Source of the DNA: Nematostella vectensis
Lineage: Eukaryota; Cnidaria; Anthozoa; Actiniaria; Edwardsiidae
Assembly (NCBI RefSeq): GCF_932526225.1
Contig: NC_064039.1
Span: 620,001-684,000 of the forward strand
DNA: 64,000 nt
Direction of reading: 5' to 3'
The notes below the pieces were generated by a model, which did no database searches, was not told the DNA's origin, and saw nothing but the letters and a program-made list of their open reading frames with translations. A program made the position numbers and the translations under genes. Positions 24,825 to 38,000 of this stretch are shown in pieces. Numbering within the stretch: position 1 is the stretch's first letter; the number at the start of each line of letters is the position of its first letter.

Positions 24825-25978
24825 ATGAACTCCTCATTATTTGTGCTTTTTGGCGTGATAGTATTCGCGAAGTTCGCCCTGATAAAACCACAACAGCAAG
24901 GTTAGTATTTAAGGGCCGTTGTTATGGGTCACCTTTTTTAGAGATAATTTTGTGTTAGAGACTAACTAATTATTACATGGTATCAATTGTTTTATTATCA
25001 CTGCATATAGTTTACATAACATTGATTAACGTGTTTTCTCAAGAAAAAAAATCCGTGTGTTTATCCATATGACGTTCTTAAAGGTTTCATTGAGATTAAG
25101 GAATCTCGCAGTTCTTTTTGCGTTTTTCGCGTGTTTATATTGAGCGGCAAATTTGAGCTCTGTGAAAGACTACACAAAACAGTTTCTCCCTATTTGCGGA
25201 AACCTTTCCTTCGCGCGAAGCAAGTTAAAATACCCGAAGCTTATATTTTAGTAACTTCTTCTTTGCCCTTAAACTCGGAGATCTATTCTGGACGGGGATG
25301 CTTGATTGCCCGCCAAGAAAATACAGTGGTTCGTCTTTTAAACACTACTGTGCTTTGCAGGACATAGTAGGCTGTATTTGAGTTGGGTTGTGTATCTTGG
25401 GGGGGGGGGGGGGGGGGGGGATTTAAAGTCCAAATGTATACGGCAGTCAATAAAAGCCGCGTTTCAACGTAGCTATGAAGGATAATCTGAAGTTGCACTT
25501 GGTTGGCTTTATGTGAATAACCTTTTCTTACTCATCTGAAACATTAGAATAGAAGAAAGGGTGGCTCAGGAATGGGTGGGTGATGGTGGGGGTTTAGTAA
25601 ATTTCTGCGCCAAGTAACCTATTTCTTTCCGCGAAGGACATTCAAACAAAGCTATCTTTTTCAGGGAGTAGCCTAACCCAGATCGAGACAGCAGAAGCAA
25701 ATAAGAGAGCCGACAAAACAACGAAGTTTAAATCATTGCCAAACGAGCTAAGATCCAAACTTAACAAAGCGCGTAACGACCTGAAGGCAGCAAAGCAGTA
25801 TGTCGCACTCGCGGAGAAGGCGGCGGCACTAAATCATCGCGGCACTACGGCTGAGAAAGCGGTCAAAGATATAATCGCTAAGACCGAGATAGTGCTTGTC
25901 CACGCGGGGGAGAAGATGGGCTTGGACTATGTGCATTACAAGCGAAGTGTGGGGGACGAGGGGCCCTGGGACCGCTAA
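24825..25978 (+). CDS. Small secreted helical protein, unknown family, two exons
   Basis: Exon 1 is 24825-24900 and exon 2 is 25665-25978, joined in phase 1 with GT (24901) and a strong acceptor (ctatctttttcag). The product is 129 residues. Residues 1-20 or so form a signal peptide (MNSSLFVLFGVIVFAKFALI). The mature part is Lys/Ala/Glu-rich, predicted helical and free of cysteine, with stretches such as NELRSKLNKARNDLKAAKQY and EKAVKDIIAKTEIVLVHAGE, ending GDEGPWDR. An AATAAA at 26097 fits the 3' end. I do not recognise the family. Lack of cysteines argues against a disulfide-rich peptide. The role is unknown; the divergent GPCR neighbour is suggestive of nothing beyond proximity. Confidence 0.72.
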
Positions 25979-26096
25979 ATCAAGCGATAACCAGTGCGCA
26001 TGCACACTTAAAGGAATTTCAGACAAAATTCTAAGAAGTGTACTCAGGGAAGGAGAAAATATTGATCGAATTTGGCGGTGGGCTTTTTTGTAATCA

Positions 26097-26102
26097 AATA
26101 AA
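26097..26102 (+). terminator. Polyadenylation signal AATAAA
   Basis: Lies 119 bp after the stop codon of the 24825-25978 gene, in caaataaactat. Position and canonical sequence support use by that gene. Confidence 0.65.
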
Positions 26103-26269
26103 CTATATTTTTCACAGAACAAATGATTTCATTCAGCTTGATTGGGCACCGTAAGGTCAACTAGATATTCATGGAGGCGGTAGGGAGGATTTGCCTCCCA
26201 ATAAAGATTACTAGTGCTGTTATAAGGTTCCCGACGAGATAGAGTGCTGTCGATAAGAATTCTTGGGAG

Positions 26270-26440
26270 ACGCAAAAAGAGAAACTCACTTGGGCGATCA
26301 TGAAGTGAGAAACTCACGTAGATATAATAGCAAGCGGGCGATCACGAAAAGAAACTCACGTAGATATAATAGCAAGCGGGCGACCACGAAAAGACAAACT
26401 CACGTACATATAATATAAAGCAGGCGATCACTTATATCTC
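26270..26440. repeat. About 55-bp tandem repeat, 3 copies
   Basis: Three units containing aaactcacgtagatataata then gcaagcgggcgatcacgaaa. The third copy has diverged (acatataatataaagcagg). Directly upstream of the 27-bp array. Confidence 0.85.
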
Positions 26441-26460
26441 GAGTGCGACGAAATTGGTCA

Positions 26461-26667
26461 AGATCGAGGTGGTCAGGGTCACGGACAAGATCGAGGTGGT
26501 CATGGTCACGGACAAGATCGAGGTGGTCATGGTCCCGGACAAGATCGAGGTGGTCATGGTCCCGGACAAGATCGAGGTGGCCATGGTCCCGGACAAGATC
26601 GAGGTGGTCATGGTCACGGACAAGATCGAGGTGGTCATGGTCCCGGACAAGATCGAGGTGGTCATGG
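26461..26667. repeat. 27-bp minisatellite, about 8 copies
   Basis: The unit is about gatcgaggtggtcatggtcc followed by cggacaa. As 27 is a multiple of 3, it leaves open frames on both strands that look like short repetitive proteins; none has other support. Confidence 0.95.
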
Positions 26668-26699
26668 GATCTTGGAAAAAAGACAAAGGGTCCCCCTAT

Positions 26700-29047
26700 A
26701 ACTAGTTTCTCCTTTATCCTTCTTATTAACCCTGTTCCAGTGGTCCCATTTACACTAAATGCATTAAAGCCTTTTCACAACATTCGTTTATTGCCTTGAG
26801 AAACATTCCTATACACATTTGTTCCTTTCCGGACGGAGATTGGATCTCCAATAAATGTACAATTGATTAAAATAAAATACCTTTGTGACAAATTGTTTAT
26901 ATATAGCCATTTTTGTGCTAAAATACGCTATCGGGAGTTGGTACGGGAGAACGGCGGTACAGCAAAAAGCTTCATAGGAATGGTTCTAATGACTTAGCAC
27001 GTCTTCTGTTTTCCGGCCTATCTTTTGAAATGTGTTATTCTTGCGGTAACGTGTCATCCACGAGAACACACCTTCCATGGCCACCAGAAATCAAGGTTCA
27101 AGAAAGTGAGTCAATAATGATGCGAGAAACGACTGCTACGATTGACAAAAACTTCCGAAGAGGTTTCCTTCACGTTCTGGTGCATCGTTGCTTCCAGAGG
27201 GGTCAGTATAGGTTTCGCTTTTTCCTGCCGCAGTTCTTTTTATACAACTCCTGTATTTATGTCTTTTGAAATAATATTTTGTTGTTTTACTACGATTTTA
27301 AGATATCATTTTCCACTATATAAATATCTAGTGGACGATTTGAGATGGCTAAGGCCCGATTCATACGTCGCGCTCCTGCCGTGCCGAATCCATTTGTTTG
27401 GATTGTTAACACGTTAAGTTCGGCATGGTTCTGGGAACGACCGCACCAGTCAAACGTCGACACCTATTAATACATCGAACTGCTGATGTGTCATATGAAA
27501 TAGCATATTAATTTTGATTTTGTGAAACAGAAGTTCCACCCCAGATTCAACATTGAGCACTTGCAACCTATTGAGCGCAATTTCTGAATCAACGTTGAAC
27601 TTAATGCATTTGTGTTTATACTAATAGACAATTAGATTCGCCATGGCAAGAGCGCAACGTATAAATCGGGCGTTATAATATTCCTCCCAGTCGTGCCACG
27701 GATAATTAAATAACTCAACCCAAGAACCGCACGATTTGCATCATACAGTACGGCCTAAATCTAACAATTATTAACGACAGTAGCAATGAGAAAACTAACC
27801 GCTCTGTTTTCTAATAGAAAGGTGCTCTTTTCAAAAAGAGTAAAATAGTATCAAAAATGCATTTGAGTAATATTTTACCTAAGCTCGTGATCAAGTCTAG
27901 CTACATTTTAAAAGTATTATTTCATTTGCGTCTTTCAAACGAGTCAGAACATGGGCGTTACCCTAGATGTGGGGGTGCATGTGCCCCCTTTGTCTCCGAA
28001 AAATACATTGAGCAATTTACTGGAAGTTCAATACAATGGATGTCCTGTTAAATACGAGAAAAAGCGAAAACATGCAAGCGATAAATAATTTGAATAATAA
28101 TTTCTTGAACATGATGAAACGTCACGTTACGCCCATCATTTACAACTGGGACTCTGCGACCAGCGCGGATTCCAGGCTAAAAATGTGAATAAAAGATCAA
28201 TATATCCTGTAGAGATTGATAGAGTACAACATATTAGGAATATTTAAAATTGGGATGCCACTCAACAGCATTGTACTAGAATAAGCCAAAATGTCTTGCA
28301 AAATTTAAAGTACAGAAATTATGAGTTCTGCATTTAGAGCTGATCAAACGCAGCAAAACCCGATTTTTAGACGGTAGGCGGAAATCGTATGCTTCACGGT
28401 CTGATAAATAAGACACGTTATAACCATTCTAAAATAAGTAAGTAGCACGTGTGATATGGCTTTGAGGTAAGTGCAGCCTGTAGCTCATGTATGTGGTGTT
28501 TCACAGTTATCCATCCTTGGTCCATTTAGCTGAAGAATTTGGCGAGGAAAAGCGCCAAACATTGGACCTTGTAATGGTCAAGGTAGTCTGGTTACCTGTT
28601 GAAGTCAATCAAGTGATGGGTTCTGATGATCACATGACAAAGTGCAATACGATCACCTGATAGCAAGCGATGACATGGCTAAGGAAGTTTGCTGATGTTC
28701 GAATGACAAGTGATACCATCACGTGACAGATATTGTAGTTCACGCTGGTGGGACAGTCAGGTGTTCATACGCTTTGTCACGAAAATTTAAGCTAGTCTAT
28801 GATCCAGGTTTCCTATGAGAAAATCCTTGAGTACAGAATAGCGTTTATCACTCAGGAGTATAATGAGTAGATCACTTGTGCTTGAAAATGGATTCCAAGT
28901 AACAGACGACTTCATATAGAGAGAGCAGAATAGTATTAACCACAATGCGGTATGAGAGCAGATTCATGGATTTCAAGTAACAGGCAACAAAATCTCTTGA
29001 GTGCAAAGTAGTGTTCATTGCTGGACGGAGTTGCGTGAAGTAGGAGA
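26700..29047. other. Intergenic / PTPRR 3' UTR, no gene recognised
   Basis: About 2.3 kb of AT-rich sequence. The right part (about 28480-29040) presumably includes the PTPRR 3' UTR and contains degenerate repeated phrases (for example caagtgatgggttctgatga-like and gtacagaatagcgtttatca / gtgcaaagtagtgttcattg). I find no convincing exon, RNA gene or transposon end. Confidence 0.4.
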
Positions 29048-32000
29048 TTACTTGTCATCGAACATGGCTTCTAGTACTACATCTCCCGCTGTACTGCGTC
29101 GTCCTCCTGAAGTGCGTAGCTGCCGCCAGTGATGATAAAGTGCGCGGTAGACGAATTCGTACTGAGAGTCTGTCTCCACCATACCTCCCCTACAAGACAT
29201 TCATGTATTCAAGATAAGAAAAATTAAATATAAAGAGGATCGCGGATCATGCAAGGTAATCATGTATTCAATATAAGAACACGTGACACGACGTTCATCT
29301 CAGCTCTACGAAGAACGTACCTTTCCATTCGCATGCCGCATACAATCTTTAAAATATCAACTTTATTTTCTTTCTGCAAATAGGAGAAAAGATTAGGGGA
29401 AGAACTTAATGGCTGGAAGGAACTTTGTGGTTTTTAGCCACGACGGAAAAACCTGAAAAATACGCAATTCTAGATAGGGAAGGAAGACACAATTTCCAAC
29501 AATGGCCATCGGTTTCTTGATTTTCAAAATACAAATAACGTGAGACCGAAATGCATATTCCCAGTTTTTGACTTTTTAAGATATTTTTTCCTTGATCATC
29601 CTTGCGCTGTGTATCCCATACACAGCGCAAGGATGATCAAGGAAAAAATATCAGGGACGAATAGCTCAAATTTCAATGCCACTTAACAAAAAGTCGCATC
29701 AATTTAAAAAAGTCGCATTTGATATTTTGTTTGCTATTACTCACTAAGTACTTAGAGAAATTTTCCTCCTTATTAGATGTGAAATGGGCTTATTTGAAGC
29801 GTCATGTCATGTTTTTCCGTCATTTCAGCCTCAATATTTAAAAGTCGTAAGAAAGGTCTAGCCTTGTCAGGCCCTGCTTTCTGAGAACCCCCTCGGTAGC
29901 CTGTTCGAGACATTTGCTATACTGGGCTCCGATAGAAGTCAAACAATCAGCGTGACAGAATAGCGGTTTTGACGGACGGCGAACTCCATTTCTTTTTATT
30001 CTTGCGCCGTCATATTCTGTAGCGCACAGAACCAGTACGTTTCTTGAATCCTGAAGCTTCTAAGGTGTTGTCAAGGTAGCAGGTAATCTTATTATCAAAT
30101 GCGAGAAATGAGCGTTCGCTCAAGCAGAATGACCCAAGAAAGGGGGAAACTTACTTGAATTTGTTTGATGCCGATACTGGTGGCAACGAAGCATCCAGTT
30201 CTTCCTATTCCAGCGCTGGGAGGAGAAAGGATTTTGAGTAAGTTCTGCACATATTATTCACTTTATGCATTCATACTGATTAAAACCTTCAAAAACGTCA
30301 GGAATGTGTTACTATGTCATGCCCGGAATGTGTTACATGTCACGCACTCTTACAGTGCACCGTCACCTGGGTCTTTGTGTCACGTCAGGAATGTGTTACT
30401 ATGTCATGCCCGGAATGTGTTACTATGCCACGCACTTACCTACAGTGCACCACGACAGGCCCTGTCTTGCCGTCGTCTCGGTCTTGTGCGAGGTGCACCT
30501 CGTCCACTAGCTGCAGCAGCTGACGTGGCGAGTCTGGCACCCCATGGTCAGGCCACGCCGTGTACCAGTAGTGGTACAGTCGCCGCGGGGACTCTAAAGA
30601 CTGTCAAGGCAATAAAAATATATTACACTTGGAGACAGGTTTAATTTCCAGACGATGTCCGGTGCTGCTGTCACAAAAATGGAAGCATTTGTGAAGCTGA
30701 ACAGTCCAAACAGTCCAACAAGCTCAAAAGTCCAAACTCCAGTCCAAGTTCGGGATTTTTTCGCGAAGATTGAAAGTGCTAAAATGTACACAACAGAGAG
30801 AGTTGGCTTTAAATAACGATGTTTAAATAGCAGTCAAAGGCCTTGCATAATATGTACCTGCGAATGGCTTATGTAGAGTGAGGTGATCTGGTAGCCGTCT
30901 CGACCAAGAGCAGAGTCGAATGTAACAACAATATCGCCATACTTCTCTTGCATTCTAAACGTAGGGTCGGGCCAGTATCGCTCGCACTTGGTCTGCCATG
31001 GCAAAACATTCAATCAGTACACACAACACAACATCCAGTAAAAATCATAGAAAAATGTGCGATCGAAAAAAATGATCAGGATGGCTGAAATGCTGGGAGT
31101 TCTTCTACTGGAAAGCCTACCTCATTTCTCTCTTTTAGTTTGGTAATCATGACGATAATTGGACAGTGGTGGTACCATATCATCCGCCAGAAGTCGTTCA
31201 CAGTACAGGAAAGTGGTCCTTGAGTCGCTATGAATGCATTTATCTCTTCTCCATAGCCCTGCAAACAATAGAACAAACAATTATCAGCTGTCTGTGTGAC
31301 TCGTGCCTGATAAAGAGCCCAGATATCTCACCTTTAAAACATTTGCGTTTATATAGGAAGATAACGGATCATCTGGAATTTGTGGCAGGGACACCCTTGT
31401 CCTCGAATCTGTGAATTGCAATGCAAGTTTTAGACTGAATGTATAATTAATCAATAATAAATTGTTGTATATTCTATTTAAGAGCTGAAACCACCTTGAA
31501 GCTGGCCTTTCCTTGGGAAGGATATGAAGACAAGGAGCGTGTGATTATGGATGTGTGAAAATAACACAAACAGTAGGGAACCAGGAAAAAGATAGCGTAA
31601 AAGAAACCACTCCACTTCTTCCTTCTATGGTGGTGTCTCCTTTATGTAGATTTTAACATGCGCAGTAAACAGGTGTGTACACAGGGCAGTGCGCGCACAC
31701 CCCCCTTGGCGGCCAAAAAGTGGGTCATTTGTTATTAAGGAATCTTCAAATACTTTGCTTTTCCCATATGATACCTATGACTGCGCACCCCACCCATGGT
31801 CAATCCTGAGAATGCGTCTGGTAAGCACAAGGGGAGGAGGAACAGAGTTTGTTGGGGTAAATTATATAATCATCCACAAAATTCCCTCTAAATTCTCAAT
31901 CCACAACTCAGGTAAGGTACTCACTTGGTAGGATTGATGGATATCTATTGCGATAACTCGATCCTGGTAATCTCTCCTCTGCTGGAGGGTGATTCATTGG

Positions 32001-35000
32001 AATTTCCTGAGAAAATAACAGCACAATTGTAAAACCATGGCCAAATCTTTATTAATGGTTTTGTTCAAAATTGAAAGACAAATCATGTAAAGAGATAATC
32101 ATCTAAACATCTGATATTTTGTATGTTTTTTTTTTCAATGTAAATACAGAATTGGTGACTGACTGATTTTTCAAACACCATTACTTCCAGGAGCTAGTTT
32201 AGCCCAGGTTTTCTAGCGCCTATGGATATTTGTTTGTTTGTTTTCTACTAAATACTTAGGGCTTTATTCTCTAAAGTACTCACCCAAAATTCTGCATATA
32301 ATTGCTTTGTATTGTCAACACATTCTCCAAGTTCTTCAAAGGTAATCAGTTTGGATTTTGCTGAAAGCTTTTCCTCAACAGGACTGCAACATAAACAAGT
32401 ATTGATATATTTCCAGTAAGCAGACCACTTTTGCAGGATAATTCTCTTAAAAATTGACGCTTTAGGGAGTTTTAGCAGAGATGCTGGCAACAAGGACAAA
32501 TGAAGGCAAATTTTAAATACAAAGCTTCCACGTTGTGGAATGATCTACAAACTCAAGCCAGGGGTTAAACTCACCTTTCTCGTATACTAGGTGCAGGTGA
32601 ACCCGGGCCAAGGTCAGTAGACGAAGATGTCAGGTCAAGAACCAGGGATGCTTTAGAACCACGTCTAGAAAAAAAACAAATAACAAATAATTTACGGCAC
32701 TTTACAAGGCACAATAAACTAAAGATATAAGAATACATAGGTGAGCTAACAGGCTTCTGTCCTGGTATAATAAGTACAATAAGGCAAGAGTTTACCTATC
32801 AGATAATGAGAGATGTGAGCCTGTCCATTTTCTAGGCTTGGGTGGCATGCCAGCAATGGTATACACTCGCCCAGCCTCTGGTTGGATCATACTGGCAGAC
32901 ATGGTCTTGATTGGGTGGACTGCAGGGTACAGCAGCTTCTCTGGGTCCACCTGCTTTGTCTGCTTGAGCTCCTCCTCAGCGCTGGATGACATGCGCCGGC
33001 GACACACAAGCTGCACATAGAAAACCCACAGATACATCAACCCATGCTTATCCAAAGGGTGAACTCTCTAGTGCCCAGTGGATAAAAATAGGTATGGGGA
33101 AGGGGACAGTCCCCCATTTACACCCTTTCAAACTGAAATCTTGAATTTTACTGTGTGTTTAATATACTTTACCCCTCTACCCTTGATGTTCCTTCAATAA
33201 ACACTTTGGATTGCTAAGTAAAATTTTTTGAAATTGAGTAATTCTATGAAAACCCAGGCAATGGCTAAGATGACAGAGCTCTCATACCCAGTATGAGCCT
33301 GGAAAGAGTTCATTACACAGAGGAACATACCAGGCGGCAGACAATGACTAAGATGATAGGGCACTTACACCTGTAGGGAGGTCTTCAGGGAAAAATACAT
33401 AGCAAGGTTTCAGGGTAAAAGACATAGCGATGCTCGTCAGGAAATTAGAAAAATACCCCTGAAAATACCTACATGACCAAAAAAGCTACGCTCAAAAGGC
33501 CCGATTTTGACCTGTAAAAAAATTATGAGCATCCCTATCAGGTTGAGATGGGAAGAACCCCTGACTTATACCCAGTATGGGCCTGAAACAACTTTAAATT
33601 AAAATGTAATAGGCAAACAATGGCCAAGATGATAAGGCACTTACCAGTATGTGCCTAGAAAGAGTTCCTTAAAGTAATACTTACCAGGCAGACAATGGCC
33701 AAAATGATAAGGCACTTTTACCCAGTATGTGCCTGGAAAGAGTTCCTTTAAGTAATACTTACCAGGAAGATAATGGCCAAGATGATAGGGCATTTATACC
33801 CAGTATGTGCCTTGAAAGAGTCCCTTAATACTTACCAGGCAGACAATGGCCAAGATGATAAGGCATTTATACCCAGAATGTGCCTGGAAAGAGTTCGTTA
33901 AAGTAATACTTACCAGGCAGACAATGGCCAAGATGATAAGAAGGACACTCATCCCTGCTACCACTGCCACAGGAAACCACATCTCTTGGTAAACAGCAAG
34001 ATCCATCTCTGGGGACTCCTTCAATGGGGTAAATCCAAATAAGGCATACTTGCAATGATTAATTAATCATGAATGGGTAATGACTATCATAGGAATGTTT
34101 GGCCTATAAGTGACTCGGCATGGGCCATCCTCGGAGACCCAGGGGTATTTTCCTCTAGCTTTTCACACGCGAGAAAAATAACCCCTGGGGAACAGTAAGG
34201 AACAAACTTGGCAAAAAAATCTAGGCCTATGGTGAGCTGTGATTGGCCGACCTCCCGAGGTCGACCAATCACAGGCGCGCTTCCCAAACAATGCACCAAA
34301 AATTTACATAAATTGTTCTGTGTTGGCTAGAGATCAAATATGACTTCTAGCGTGAACAACTTCTTATTCGAACGGCTAATTCCCGACATCACTTCAGCGG
34401 TAAAAAACATGTTTAGAGCGTCTTCATTGAAGCCAGAACAGCTTTGGGTCCTAGAGGGGTTTTACAAACGACAGGATGTTTTTGCTCAACTACCTCTACA
34501 GGGTTTGGAAAGAGTTAGATTTTTCAAGCCATGCTGAAAATGTGTGAGGGAACCCGATAGTTTTTGAAACTTGTCTTCTCCAGTAGATAATCCGTGACCA
34601 GTTCGCCATCTGAACTCAATCGGGATACGTACCGCTTTTTTTTTCCAACCCAAAGGACAATGACATTCTAGTCAAGGGAAAAGCAAGGATCATGCTTGGT
34701 AGTCACGAGTCATTCGGCAGTGAAGCGGTGAATCTATTTTACTTGGCACCAAAGTTTAAGCTTACAGAGAGGATGTAGTAGATCCTTGGCTTAAAAAATG
34801 TGCAAATAAAGTCCGTAAAACCATCTTTTGTGATACATTCCTTCCAGTAATCGAGGAGAGTTGTTCTCCAAGCAAATGCGATCTGAATAGCTCGTGCATT
34901 TTTTATTATCTGAGACTGTTTCCCCGCAAACACGGCAATAATTCCCGATTACCTTACATTTCTGAGTAGAGAAGGCTAACCCATTTTTTCTTCCTTAAAT

Positions 35001-38000
35001 AACAAAAGACAGAGCTGGCGAAACGGCAAAATATATCTAAACGCGTAAGATTTCCCACAGTGATTTGTCTCCAATTGATCGATGACAGCTTTAGACATGT
35101 TTTTTTTTAAATCCCCAAGGGACCCAGGCACCGTGACGGCTTTTTTGCCACTGTTCCCCAGGGGTTATTTTTCTCGTGAGTGAAACGTTAGAGGAAAATA
35201 CCCCTGGGTCTCCGAGGATGGGCATGGGCATATTTTCTATATCTTTTGTTTTATTTGCAGGATGCAACTAAAAGGAAACAGCATTGGGACACAAATCGAT
35301 TCTATGGACTTTACGTAATGATCAGCAGTTCACCTTTATTCCATATGCAGTGACATTGAACTGCTTTAGAAAGGGCCGCATTTCAAAGGTGTCTAGAGAT
35401 CGTGTGACATCTGGTGCTGGGATAAAGTTTGGAAGAGAAACTTCTCTGGTTGATTTGCAGTACACCTCCAGCTGGACTTTAGAAAGACTTATCTGAAAAA
35501 ATTCAATTTTTGGGATGTTAGCATCAAACATATGTATTACAATGATATCCTTCATCATCCAAACAAAGGGCACCCACAGTAACTTCACCACCATCCTTCT
35601 CCCCTAAAAATATGAGTATCACATAGTATTTTTTAATGTAAAACAAGGTTTCCTTTTTTTGGGAGGGTGGGGTGGGCAAGGGGGCTTGCTATAAGCTATT
35701 TCTTCATACTTGCCTCACCAAATAATTATTAATTACCATTTTACGGGGGATAACGGGGGGGAGGACTACCATAAAACCAGATTATATTCTGCATGGTCAA
35801 AGCAATTTTAAATTCTAGAAGATTGCTTTACCATTAGCTTGTAACTCGATAAAGCCATAATTATAAACTGCTTAGTACTTGATTTGTGGTTTATTGAAAA
35901 GTTTCAACCGCTGAGGGTTACCATTGGGTTTAGACCCTCTAAGGGAAACCAAATTAAATTAAAAAAAACTTTTCATTATTCCCTAAGGGATAGCAGAATC
36001 AAAAAACTATTTTAATATCCCCCAAGGGATAGCAGTTTTTAGGATTTTATAACCTAAAAGATAACTAAAATTTTTATGGCTAACATCCCCCCCCCCCTTG
36101 GGGTTCCATCCTTGACTTACCGGGGTGTTGTGGAGTATTTTGCAGTAAGCACCAGGAAAGAAATACCTCTTCAGGCTTTGAGATAGTTTTGAACTGAATG
36201 CTTTTTCTTGGTATAATGAAAACTCTTTCTGGTTGGTACCAATATTCTGTGGGAGGAAAATAATTGGGTCATCTAGACTCAATCATTTACTCAGAGAGTT
36301 TTTATAGTCTAGTATACAAGCCTCCTGCCTCGAATAGCAAAGCTAACTACCAGTTTCGTGAAGTTTTTTTAAGAATGTGGATCAGACTTGGGGTATTTTG
36401 ACATTTAAAGATCATTATCTTTATCACATAACAAACCAAAATTCAGATGCTTAGCACTTGTTTGACATATTTAAATCACTGTAAGTATTCCATACAACAT
36501 TCAGAAGCCTTAAAATTGAGCTTTTTGAGGATATCCCTAGCTAACATGACCTCTGTTGACATTTTCCAGGCAGCTGAAGTCCCTTTAGAAAAGAAATCAT
36601 GACTGGGTTCTCCATCTCTGTAAGTCTTTTCCAACAATTCAAGCAAGCAAATTTAGATGATCCTTTGTATTATCAAAACATCTCACAAATCCCAAAGTCA
36701 AGTTTCTAAGTAGATAACCAGTAATAACAAAGCTTGAATGTACTTAATTCACTAAAAACAGCACTGAATTGTAAGATAGGTAAAGCTTCACCTCAAAAGT
36801 AATTAAGTAATCTAGGTTCTTGACACTGTTATCAGACTGCCAGAATATGTCACCTTCATAATGGATATTGAACCCTACATTAAACACATGTGACTCTAAA
36901 CAAATGGTTTGAGATTGATTTCTATAAGAAAAGTTAAGAATGTTTAATCAGGATGATAGAACAGCTTGAATAAACACATTTAGCCTCAAAACAAGATAAT
37001 TATCTCCAATAACCTACAGTAACTCCCTACAGAGGAAACAATTTTTGAGCAACAGCAGTAAATAAAAAGAATATGTGGTTAAAATTAATTTCCAAAATCA
37101 TAAATGATATCTCTTGTGGGAAAAAGAAATGTTGTAGATATTAAACATATCTTTTGATGTATCTCTAAGTCATCTAATACTATCTCACAATGATTCAATT
37201 AACAAGCGTTTAAATGCAATGCTTTTACAGTGTGCAAGATTAATTAGAACAAATTGTGGCCTCACATTTTAGAAAACTGGTGATTGACTTCTGTACTTGA
37301 AAAGCTAATACTCTGTGAGTAGAGTCTCTTCTCTTTTCACCTTCCAGCTGGGGTGTTTTAATCATTAAAAATGTAAATGCTTCAAAGTAAATTATACAAA
37401 AAATAATTATCAAGAGCTGCATATTTTTAGCAAAGTAAGAATGGTGCCTTTAAATTCTGCACATATTATAAATTATTCTTTGAAGAGAAAGTTTTTTTAT
37501 TTATTTACAGTGTGATACTGGTCTACATGTGATCATCATTTAAGCCTGGACACAACAAATTTTGTAAACAGGTATGTTTATGAAGTGATGCTGCCTTTTT
37601 GTAACTCTTTAAAAAATAGAACTTGAAATGTATGCACGTCTCTAAACTTTGTAAATAGCACTGATAGAATTCTCAGTTAATTATAGAATATTTTTGGTCT
37701 TCTTTTTTAAATTCAATTGGCTTTTCTTTGCAAAGGATGAATGCTGTTAATAGTCAACTAAGAAATGCATTTTTTTTTTCAAATGACACAAAAAGAATGT
37801 ACTTCCATAGAACCAAATAAGTCAGATTTCTTTAACCATGAAAATAATTCTCAATAGAAGGAGTTAATGACAGAGCAATCCATGGCCAAAAAAAAATGAC
37901 TATCAAGATAATTCGCATTCTTTCACAAAGATTTAAATATACGATGAAATTAAATTGGCACTATATGCACCAAACTAAATACTGTAACATTTAGTGTCAA

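Noticed and set aside
26432..26799. Three overlapping repeat ORFs on both strands
   Set aside because: 27-bp minisatellite; multiple-of-3 unit length explains the open frames.
27030..27417. 79- and 91-codon ORFs in the 27-kb intergenic region
   Set aside because: Overlapping frames with no recognisable motif and no plausible exon partners.
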